From: JBLIRR01 sp049472395
GTDB lineage: Bacteria > SZUA-182 > DTGQ01 > JBLIRR01
DNA: 64,000 nucleotides
Direction of reading: 5' to 3'
Assembly: GCA_049472395.1 (NCBI GenBank)
Contig: JBLIRR010000034.1
Location: 7,121 to 71,120 of the forward strand
Shown here: positions 27,380 through 33,761 of the stretch, piece after piece
How positions within the stretch are numbered: position 1 is the first letter of the stretch
Layout: the number at the start of each line of letters is the position of its first letter
Position numbers and translations under genes: made by a program
Notes under the pieces: model-generated
Seen by the model: the letters and a program-made list of their open reading frames with translations, nothing else
Told to the model about the DNA's origin: nothing
Databases searched by the model: none

Positions 27380-27745
27380 TTATTTTCCTTCTCTGGCCTC
27401 AGTTTTTTCCAATTCCTTTTGAAGGAAATAATTAAGCGCGGTTCTCAATACAATAATAGACGCTACAATGCCTATTGCCTGCCAATTGGGGGCAATGGCA
27501 GTCTTTAAAATATCAGCGCCTAGTTCAAATTCTAGAGCCAGAGAGAGGGCAAAACCCAGCTCAATCCGTAAACGTTCCTCGCTTATTTTTTCTTTCGGCA
27601 TGCTTTGAAACAATGCCTTAAAAAGAAAGCCAAAGAATGCCCGGATACTTGAGGAAATTATTATAAAAGCTGCAAAAAGCTCGACCGTATTAGCGAGCAG
27701 AGAAACCCCTTTGATCGTAATTTCTTCAAACAGTGCCATGGACAT
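27380..27745 (-). CDS. DUF1622 membrane protein
   Basis: 121 aa with about three hydrophobic segments (about 12-45, 60-85 and 88-110). It matches DUF1622: RIELGFALSLALEFELGADILKT, then a Pro-containing loop and IVLRTALNYFLQKELE. Function unknown; often found near ion channels or stress genes. Single gene here. AGGAGAAAAGTAGTC precedes the ATG. Confidence 0.8.
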   Translation of the reverse strand: MSMALFEEITIKGVSLLANTVELFAAFIIISSSIRAFFGFLFKALFQSMPKEKISEERLRIELGFALSLALEFELGADILKTAIAPNWQAIGIVASIIVLRTALNYFLQKELEKTEAREGK

Positions 27746-27930
27746 AGACTACTTTTCTCCTAAATAAATATTTCATTGAAAAGATTAGTCTCTATTTTAA
27801 TCAATATTGCATGATAGCACAACTTCTATGATGCCGGATGCTCGTGTTATGATGCAAGAGTTGTAATTTTTTATTTCTTGTGTTAATATTTTTTTATTTG
27901 TAACACTGTAATTTAATTTTATATTTATTT

Positions 27931-28968
27931 TTGATGGAGAATATGAGAGATAAAGACAAAACAAAAGGGCAACTCACTAAAGAACTGGAGGAACTGCGTC
28001 ACAGGATTGCCGAATTGGAAACAGCGGAAAAAGCATGGGAGAACGCAAAGGAAAAAATAAGAAACTTAAGCTCTGCTGTGGCGCAATCAATTGATGGAAT
28101 AGCCATTGCTACCTTAGAACTAAAGTTGATCTATGTAAATGATGCCTTCGCCAGAATGCATGGTTATTCCCCGCAGGAAATGGTCGGGATGAAGTCTGAG
28201 CAATTGCATACTGTTCAGCAGTTGAAAGAATTTAAGAGCCGAGTTCAGGAGGTTCAGACACGAGGCTCATGGGTGGGAGAGAGCGATCATATGAGAAAGG
28301 ATGGTACTCTTTTTTCCACATATATGTCCATTACTTTATTAAAAGAAGAGACAGGAAAAGCGACAGGAGTGATAGTAATCTGTAGTGACTTCAGCGGGCG
28401 CAGGCGGATGCATGATAAACTGCAAGAATCCGAAGAAAAATATAAATGCCTCTTTGAAAATGCCAATGATGCCATCTTTATTGCCGATACGACAAACGGA
28501 ATTATTGTAGATGTCAACAAGAAAGCAGAGAACCTGCTCGGCCGCTCACGAGAAGAGATAATCGGTATCCACCAATCAGAGATTCATCCTCAAAGCAAGG
28601 CCCAGTATTATAAGGATAAATTTCGTAAACATATACAAAAGGGGCAGGTTTTCGATATGCAAGCAGAGGTCATTAAAAAGGATGGAAACATTGTCCCTGT
28701 TTTTATAAGTGCAAGTGTCATCACTGTCAATGGTAAAAATGTGATTCAGGGACTTTTTAGGGATATTACAGCGGATAAAAGAATTTTAGAATTAAAGGAA
28801 GAAATAGCAGCACGAAAATTGATAGACAAGGCCAAAAGAATAATTATGAATCGCTTTCAAATTAGTGAAAAAGATGCCATGAGACAATTACAGAAAGAGA
28901 GTCGGAGGCAAAGGAAAAAAATAAAAGAGATAGCCAGGGCTGTTATTTCATTAGAGGCTTTCTTCTAG
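27931..28968 (+). CDS. PAS-PAS-ANTAR RNA-binding antitermination regulator
   Basis: 345 aa, cytoplasmic. A coiled-coil N-terminus (about 5-45) precedes PAS 1 (about 46-155; DGIAIATLELKLIYVND, HGYSPQEMVG) and PAS 2 (about 165-280; DAIFIADTTNG, GRSREEIIG). The last 60 residues fit an ANTAR domain: RKLIDKAKRIIMNRFQISEK, then DAMRQLQKESRR and IKEIARAVISL. ANTAR proteins bind RNA hairpins and prevent intrinsic termination. The next transcript on this strand is a structured leader with terminator (29189-29431) before a response-regulator gene, a possible target. ATG 27931 is used; ATG 27934 and 27943 are alternatives. The gene stops 3 bp before a MITE-like repeat. Confidence 0.85.
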   Translation: MMENMRDKDKTKGQLTKELEELRHRIAELETAEKAWENAKEKIRNLSSAVAQSIDGIAIATLELKLIYVNDAFARMHGYSPQEMVGMKSEQLHTVQQLKEFKSRVQEVQTRGSWVGESDHMRKDGTLFSTYMSITLLKEETGKATGVIVICSDFSGRRRMHDKLQESEEKYKCLFENANDAIFIADTTNGIIVDVNKKAENLLGRSREEIIGIHQSEIHPQSKAQYYKDKFRKHIQKGQVFDMQAEVIKKDGNIVPVFISASVITVNGKNVIQGLFRDITADKRILELKEEIAARKLIDKAKRIIMNRFQISEKDAMRQLQKESRRQRKKIKEIARAVISLEAFF

Positions 28969-28971
28969 AAT

Positions 28972-29136
28972 CAGCAATTCTAATTTTGGGTACATAACAT
29001 GTGGCGAGTGAGGTCAGGTCTTGAAATATGAGAACGGAGATACAATATATTCAAGGATTATCCTTCGAGTCGTTGTCAATATTTCAAGACCTGACCCTGC
29101 GGTCGAGGAACCTAACAGTCAAAATTAGAATTGCTG
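28972..29136. repeat. MITE-like repeat with perfect terminal inverted repeats and nested palindrome (copy A)
   Basis: 165 bp. Perfect 16-bp terminal inverted repeats CAGCAATTCTAATTTT (28972-28987) and its complement (29121-29136). Inside lies a second inverted repeat, GGTCAGGTCTTGAAATAT (29012-29029) with its complement at 29079-29096, and at the centre a small AAGGA/TCCTT hairpin. No coding capacity. The outer ends resemble sequences at 10632 and 62193. The inner palindrome looks like a REP-type element. As RNA it would fold end to end and might act as a terminator for the ANTAR gene. Confidence 0.8.
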
Positions 29137-29153
29137 TTATAGAATATAATTAT

Positions 29154-29182
29154 TTGATTTTTGATTTAAAAGTAATTATAAT
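29154..29182 (+). promoter_or_regulatory. Strong sigma-70 promoter of the structured leader
   Basis: TTGATT (29154-29159), exactly 17 bp, then consensus TATAAT (29177-29182). The predicted start at about 29189 coincides with the first base-paired strand of the structured leader (CATACC at 29190). Confidence 0.7.
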
Positions 29183-29188
29183 AGCTTT

Positions 29189-29431
29189 ACATACCCTAAG
29201 TCCGAAAACGCATAAGCGTGAGGCAGGTATGAGTGGGTCCATAACTGACTCATCCTCTATGATGAGAGGTGGAAAAATTTTCATTGAGCATGCAGGTTAC
29301 CCTAAGTCCGCTCTGTTGACTTGTTGTGAAGCAGGAAGATATTAGAGGGCAGGTAATCAAAAAAGAAGGTTGTACTATAATAGGCCTTCAAAGGATACCA
29401 TGAGTGTGTCCCTTGGAGGCCGTTTTTATTT
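29189..29431 (+). ncRNA. Tandem structured leader RNA, putative riboswitch/attenuator
   Basis: Two copies of the same module. Module 1 (29190-29231): helix CATACC/GGTATG encloses CTAAGTCCG on the 5' side and GAGGCA on the 3' side around a small ACGC/GCGT hairpin. Module 2 (29296-29358): helix GGTTACC/GGTAATC encloses the identical CTAAGTCCG and GAGGGCA around a longer arm starting CTCT and ending AGAG. The paired strands differ between copies but keep pairing, whereas the internal-loop bases are kept, as in tandem aptamers. Between them are ATGAGT/ACTCAT and CCTCT/AGAGG helices. A terminator hairpin closes the leader. I do not recognise the class. Confidence 0.55.
29383..29431 (+). terminator. 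Intrinsic terminator in the leader of the response-regulator gene
   Basis: A 16-bp stem (GGCCTTCAAAGGATAC at 29383-29398 with GTGTCCCTTGGAGGCC at 29406-29421; one mismatch, two G-U pairs), a 7-nt loop, then GTTTTTATTTTT. It lies 33 bp before the start codon at 29464. A competing hairpin GAAGGTT (29365-29371)/GGCCTTC (29383-29389) would break it, the classic antiterminator arrangement. Confidence 0.75.
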
Positions 29432-29463
29432 TTGAGAGAGATTTCATGTGAGGAGAAAAGGGT

Positions 29464-29937
29464 ATGCAAGGGTTAAAGGATAAAAAGGTAATGATTGTGG
29501 ATGATGATACGGAATTTTTGGAAGAACTTAAAGAAATCTTAGTATCAAATGGCTATTATACGATAGCAATTAATGACAGCACCACTGTTTTAGATGCGGT
29601 AAAAACACAGAGGCCGGATTTGATACTCCTTGATCTAAAAATGAACGGCATGAATGGATTTGAGCTGGCTGATAGCTTAAAACGGATGGGAGCAACTGCA
29701 CTTATACCTATTATTGGGATAAGTGGTATTATTAGGATGGAAAATTACTTTGAACACAACTATTTTCTTAAAGATTTTTGCCATATGTTTGACAAACCAT
29801 TTAATCCGTTGGAACTGATTGATAAAATTGAAGAAATCTTATGTGAGGAGAGAACGAGCTATAAAAAGAATGAGGAAACATTGAAAAGAGATATCTTGCC
29901 TACTTGTTTCAAATCTAATTACAAGAATGAAATATAA
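29464..29937 (+). CDS. Single-domain response regulator behind a structured leader
   Basis: 157 aa receiver. Acidic pair in MIVDDDTEF, phospho-Asp in LILLDLKMNG, Ser instead of Thr in IIGISGII, Lys in MFDKPFNP. A charged tail of about 30 residues follows; no output domain. AGGAG at 29451-29455 is the ribosome-binding site. Transcription should come from the promoter at 29154 and pass the leader terminator, so expression is likely controlled by attenuation. It is 51 bp upstream of the REC-PAS-kinase gene, so the terminator probably controls both. Confidence 0.9.
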   Translation: MQGLKDKKVMIVDDDTEFLEELKEILVSNGYYTIAINDSTTVLDAVKTQRPDLILLDLKMNGMNGFELADSLKRMGATALIPIIGISGIIRMENYFEHNYFLKDFCHMFDKPFNPLELIDKIEEILCEERTSYKKNEETLKRDILPTCFKSNYKNEI

Positions 29938-29988
29938 ATACATTTTATTTCAGTATCCCAAAAAGAAGAGAGGTTCAGAGTACCGGTC

Positions 29989-32280
29989 GTGATCAATAAG
30001 TGTATTAAAATCCTTTTGATTGAGGATAATCCCGGAGATGCCCGTTTAATCAGGGAGATCCTTAGTCAAGCACATGATGTGGTGTTTGATATAACATGGG
30101 CCACTTACCTCGATAAAGGTCTGGGACATCTTTCTTCGGAATCCTTTGATGGGATTTTATTGGATCTATCTTTGCAGGACAGCTTTGGAATCGAAACCTT
30201 TGTGAAGCTAAAAAAGCAGGCACCCCAAATCCCGATACTTATTTTGACTGGGCTTAATGATGAATCCCTTGCATTAAAGGCTGTTCGGGAAGGTGCACAG
30301 GACTATCTGATGAAGGGGCAGTTAAGTTGCTGCAATTTGCTGATACACGCTTTGCGCTATGCCATTGAGCGTAATAACATCGAGAGAGCACTCAAGGATA
30401 TGGAAAGACAATACCGGACGACAATTAATGCGATGGGTGATGCGATATATGTGGTCGATAAAAACCTACGATTTATTCTATTCAATAAGAGCTTCAAACA
30501 ATGGATCAAACGGCTGGATTTAACCACTGATTTGATTGGGAAAACCATTTTTGAGGTTTTCCCTTTTTTGCCGGACAAGGTTCGTGAGGAATATTGCCAG
30601 GTCTTTGAGAGTCGGAAAACCCTTATCATAAATGAATATTATAAATTTGGAGATGAAGAATTCATCACAGAGACAAGAAAGATCCCAGTATTTGAAAATG
30701 GGAGAGTTGCCCGGGTTGTCACTATTATAAGGGACATGACCAAACAGAAAAAGGATGAAAAGGCGTTGCATTATAGTAGGGAGAAATACAGCAATCTCTT
30801 TCAACACTCGAATGATCAAATCATCATGCATGACGTGGAGGGGCATATTATTGATGCGAATCAAAAGGTCCTCGATCATTTTGGATATACTTTGTCAGAA
30901 ATGTTATCGCTTACAATTGCCGATCTTCATCCTGCAGGAGCGCTCGAAAGATCAGGAGAGGCATTCAGAAAAATATCCCAAGATGGATTCGTCCGATTTG
31001 AGATCGATTTCAAAAAGAAAAGTGGAGATATATTCCCAGCCGAAGTCTCATCAAGCTTGTTTGAAGTTGAGGGCAAGCCTATTATACAGGGTATTGTCCG
31101 TGATATCACAGAGAGAAAGAAGGCAGAAAATGACATTAGGGATTCTGAGGCAAAATTCAGGGCCCTTTCAGAGAACTCTCCTAACATGATTTTTATGAAC
31201 AAGCAGGGTAGAGTAGTGTATGCCAATAAGAGATGCGAAGAGATTATGGGATATAAGAAAGAGGAGTATTATTCACCTGATTTTGACATCCTCTGTCTAA
31301 TCGCTCCTGAATATCGAGGAATTGTTATGGAAAATTTCAAAAGGCACCTACAAGGTGAAGAGGTTGCTCCTTTTGAATATATCAATATTACCAAGGAAGG
31401 CAAAAGAATAGAATCAATGTTGACAACAAAATTAATTGATTATGAAGGAGATAAAGCTATCCTGGGAATAGTCACTGATATCACCAATCTCAAAGAGGCT
31501 GAAAGGGTGCTCAAGAGAGACAGAGAAACATTTGAGAAGCTTGTTGATGAAAAAACAAAGGAATTAGTAAAGATTCAAATCAAATTATCAGAAGCCAAAC
31601 GACTTTCGGATATCGGCCTGCTTGCAGCTACAGTTGCCCATGAGCTGCGAAATCCATTAGCAGTAATAAAAATGGCATGCTTTAACATACGACAAAAAAG
31701 AATCAATCCCACTATTGATAGAAATCTTGAGAATATAGAAGACAGACTCTCAGAAAGTAATCAGATTATCAATAATCTTTTATTCTATTCCCGTATAAAA
31801 ATTCCTCATTTTGAAAATATAGATATCTATCATGTGCTTGAAGTATGCATCAGTGAGGTGAACCTGAGATTACACAAAAAGAGGGGCATGATTTGTAAAA
31901 ATTGGGGAATTTCGGACAGATATATAATAGAGGCCGATCCTCTTCAGATTAAAGAGTTGTTTATCAATATCCTGAATAATGCGTGCGATGCTGTCAGAGA
32001 GCCATACGGTGAAATAGAGGTAGGAGTAAAATCTGATAGTAACGGATTCATTCACATATATGTGAAAGATAACGGTTCCGGAATAAGCGCAGAGGATTTA
32101 ACGATGGTGTATGATCCCTTTTTTTCCACAAAATCCAATGGGACTGGGTTGGGTCTCACCATATGTTTTCAAATAGTCAAGCTGCACGATGGATGTATTA
32201 AGATTATAAGCGAAAAGGAGAAAGGCACAACTGCTAAAGTAAAGCTCCCGATAAAACGTAGCACACCATCACCTTGCTAA
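29989..32280 (+). CDS. Hybrid kinase: REC-PAS-PAS-PAS-HisKA-HATPase
   Basis: 763 aa, soluble. Receiver (5-125; LLIEDNPGDA, LLDLSLQDS, LILTGLNDE, YLMKG), three PAS domains (about 140-255, 265-380 and 390-510), a short coiled coil, HisKA with TVAHELRNPLAVIKM, and HATPase with ILNNACDAV, DNGSGI and GTGLGLTICFQ. The start is a GTG with the weak GAGAGG about 18 nt upstream; no better start is visible before the receiver. Likely operon with the preceding receiver gene, which may be its phosphoryl partner. Confidence 0.88.
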   Translation: MINKCIKILLIEDNPGDARLIREILSQAHDVVFDITWATYLDKGLGHLSSESFDGILLDLSLQDSFGIETFVKLKKQAPQIPILILTGLNDESLALKAVREGAQDYLMKGQLSCCNLLIHALRYAIERNNIERALKDMERQYRTTINAMGDAIYVVDKNLRFILFNKSFKQWIKRLDLTTDLIGKTIFEVFPFLPDKVREEYCQVFESRKTLIINEYYKFGDEEFITETRKIPVFENGRVARVVTIIRDMTKQKKDEKALHYSREKYSNLFQHSNDQIIMHDVEGHIIDANQKVLDHFGYTLSEMLSLTIADLHPAGALERSGEAFRKISQDGFVRFEIDFKKKSGDIFPAEVSSSLFEVEGKPIIQGIVRDITERKKAENDIRDSEAKFRALSENSPNMIFMNKQGRVVYANKRCEEIMGYKKEEYYSPDFDILCLIAPEYRGIVMENFKRHLQGEEVAPFEYINITKEGKRIESMLTTKLIDYEGDKAILGIVTDITNLKEAERVLKRDRETFEKLVDEKTKELVKIQIKLSEAKRLSDIGLLAATVAHELRNPLAVIKMACFNIRQKRINPTIDRNLENIEDRLSESNQIINNLLFYSRIKIPHFENIDIYHVLEVCISEVNLRLHKKRGMICKNWGISDRYIIEADPLQIKELFINILNNACDAVREPYGEIEVGVKSDSNGFIHIYVKDNGSGISAEDLTMVYDPFFSTKSNGTGLGLTICFQIVKLHDGCIKIISEKEKGTTAKVKLPIKRSTPSPC

Positions 32281-32457
32281 TTACTTTGTAAATACCGATC
32301 AATCGGACTGACGCGTTTTATAATGGGATGCTCTCTTAATGGTGATTTTAGTAACCTTTCTAGACCTGCTTTTTAATAGTGGTATTAAAGGCTTTTGAAG
32401 ATAGTATACGTAAGACTGTGATGATATTTTATTGGATTTTATTATTATTTATTATTA

Positions 32458-32913
32458 TTACATTATTTCGTTGACGATCGTATACGTGCTCGGGGCTCTC
32501 ATTTTAATGACGCGCTCTACTTCTTCTTTTTCATCTAAATAGTCTACCCTACCCTTAATAATTACTTTTTCTTCATCTCTGTCTATATAAATATGAAAAG
32601 TTTTATTATTAATATTTACCTCCCATGTATGCTCCCAGCTACCTGTATCCTGTTCACTGTTCATAGCATATCGTATAGGTTGCACTTTAAAATCTGACGC
32701 ATATATATCTTGAAGACTTATAGTTTCAAACGGCTCATTATTTCTTGTGTGTGCTATTCTTTCGATGTCTATGGAAGGTGGTTCCGGTATGACAATAATC
32801 TTCTCTAAAGTGGATTCTAAAATAAGGGCATTACAATAGGTAATGCTTCCCGTCAGAGTAAAAAATATAATGAGAATGATGAATATTTTATAAGATGAAT
32901 TGTTGTCTCTCAT
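32458..32913 (-). CDS. Small exported protein with a BON-like C-terminus
   Basis: 151 aa. Hydrophobic leader at about 9-28 (signal peptide, or anchor). The C-terminal third (FHIYIDRDEEKVIIKGRV, then IKMRAPSTYTIVNEI) has the strand-helix pattern and VxN end of a BON domain, a periplasmic/outer-membrane phospholipid-binding module; this is a weak match. It is the gene closest to a good sigma-54 -24/-12 element at 32978-32994 with an upstream palindrome, so it is probably an NtrC-type target. A G8 run (minus strand, 32923-32930) lies in the ribosome-binding region before GGAAGGT. Confidence 0.7.
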   Translation of the reverse strand: MRDNNSSYKIFIILIIFFTLTGSITYCNALILESTLEKIIVIPEPPSIDIERIAHTRNNEPFETISLQDIYASDFKVQPIRYAMNSEQDTGSWEHTWEVNINNKTFHIYIDRDEEKVIIKGRVDYLDEKEEVERVIKMRAPSTYTIVNEIM

Positions 32914-32922
32914 TTTTACCTT

Positions 32923-32930
32923 CCCCCCCC
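32923..32930 (-). repeat. G8 homopolymer in the ribosome-binding region
   Basis: Eight consecutive G residues on the minus strand, 10-17 nt before the ATG at 32913. Length change by slippage would alter spacing and Shine-Dalgarno strength, a known route to phase-variable translation in other bacteria. Confidence 0.6.
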
Positions 32931-32977
32931 TTTTTAATTATCACTCTTCCTTTTTGATTGTTTATAGATAAACTATA

Positions 32978-32994
32978 TGCGATAAATGTGCCAA
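32978..32994 (-). promoter_or_regulatory. Sigma-54 (-24/-12) promoter
   Basis: Minus strand reads TTGGCAC, five bases, TCGCA: the -24 GG (32992-32991) and -12 GC (32980-32979) are exactly 10 bp apart as sigma-54 requires, with one mismatch in TTGCA. Start would be about 32967, 54 nt before the ATG at 32913. The palindrome at 33081-33099 is centred near -123, a usual enhancer position. Confidence 0.65.
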
Positions 32995-33080
32995 GCATGA
33001 ATGAGATAATAGAAATGTCCTTTAAAATAAAGGGTTATAGAATATCTTTATTGAATGGGGACATAATAGTATGAGAGAAA

Positions 33081-33099
33081 TTTGACAACTGTTGTCAAA
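33081..33099. promoter_or_regulatory. Perfect 19-bp palindrome, putative NtrC-type enhancer site
   Basis: TTTGACAACTGTTGTCAAA, an odd perfect palindrome. Its core ACAACTGTT recurs at 33686-33702, and the related palindrome at 33667-33681 shares CAAC/GTTG arms. It lies upstream of the sigma-54 element at 32978 and just past the stop of the kinase remnant. Confidence 0.6.
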
Positions 33100-33103
33100 C
33101 TGC

Positions 33104-33430
33104 TCATAGGCCAGTCCCTTTATCCGGTTCCTTGGTTGTAAAAAAAGGATCGAATACTTTAGGGAGCATCTCTTGAGGGATACCAATTCCATAGCCATGT
33201 ATTTCTATTATCACAGAAAAGCCCGCGCTATTTGTTTGAGTAAAAGTGCGGACTATAATCGTTGAAAAGCCATGTGAAGAATCTATTTTCATCTTTTCCT
33301 CAATGCTATCTTCGGCATTCGCCATGAGGTTCCCCCATATACTCGTTATGAAACTAATGCTAATCAAGAAAATAAGGACACTCTCAAAAATTATTATTTT
33401 TTCTTTTAAACTCATTATAAGACTGACCAT
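33104..33430 (-). pseudogene. Histidine kinase remnant (leader plus broken HATPase domain)
   Basis: 108 aa frame: a membrane leader (about 8-30) directly followed by an N-box-like segment (NLMANAEDSIEE), a degraded G1 box (HGYGIGIP instead of DNGxGIP), LPKVFDPFFTTKEPDKGTGL and then a stop. Kinases of the NtrB type continue GLSISYGI after this point, so the G2 box is cut. The sensor, HisKA and most of the ATPase are missing. It lies between the NtrC-family gene and its likely target sites, so it may be what is left of the partner kinase, or of a duplicate. Confidence 0.65.
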
Positions 33431-33550
33431 TTTCCCTGATAAACACTATCACTCATAAAATATTATTATTTTGTTTCGGATTTACTCCTTATTATTTCAA
33501 TGATCGATTTATTATTACTGATATATATTCATCCTCTCTCTGCGATATTA

Positions 33551-33567
33551 TGCGATAAATATGTCAC
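33551..33567 (-). promoter_or_regulatory. Degenerate copy of the sigma-54 promoter
   Basis: Minus strand TGACATATTTATCGCA has 14 of 16 bases in common with the element at 32978-32994 (TGGCACATTTATCGCA), but the -24 GG is GA and the C after the A is T. It sits upstream of the kinase remnant, so promoter and gene both seem decayed. Confidence 0.45.
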
Positions 33568-33666
33568 ATACGCATACAATTTCACCACACCTCCAAGAGG
33601 ACTATTTCATAAAACAATGCCAGAATTCAAAATTAAAATAAATATTCATAGTTAATACCAACTTTA

Positions 33667-33702
33667 TAGCAACAGTTGCTAAAAATTGACAACTGTTACC
33701 AA
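33667..33702. promoter_or_regulatory. Two palindromes 20 bp apart, putative NtrC-type enhancer
   Basis: TAGCAACAGTTGCTA (33667-33681, perfect) and TTGACAACTGTTACCAA (33686-33702, imperfect). Centres are 20 bp apart, about two helical turns, which suits side-by-side activator dimers. They share the core of the palindrome at 33081. Confidence 0.55.
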
Positions 33703-33761
33703 TGTAATATGCATGAGTGCGCTGCACTATACTGGTATTTCCCTAAAAAAATAATAAATAA

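Larger units (their letters stand above)
33431..33761. other. Intergenic region with degenerate sigma-54 element and enhancer palindromes
   Basis: 330 bp between the kinase remnant and the NtrC-family gene, both on the minus strand. It contains the -24/-12-like element at 33551-33567 and two palindromes at 33667-33702. No gene. Confidence 0.55.

Noticed and set aside
29028..29345. 105-aa open frame across the MITE and the structured leader
   Set aside because: No RBS; it reads through inverted repeats and the RNA modules, whose pairing explains the sequence better.
29189..29431. Reading the leader as a canonical ANTAR dual-hexaloop target
   Set aside because: The CCTCT/AGAGG loop is ATGATG and the terminator loop is seven bases; neither has A1 and G4. 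Link to the ANTAR gene kept only as a hypothesis.
29189..29431. Reading the leader as a c-di-GMP-I (GEMM) riboswitch
   Set aside because: The GEMM core (CACGCACAGGGCAAACC-type) is absent from both modules.
33551..33567. Second sigma-54 promoter as functional
   Set aside because: The invariant -24 GG is GA and the gene behind it is a remnant; listed as degenerate.
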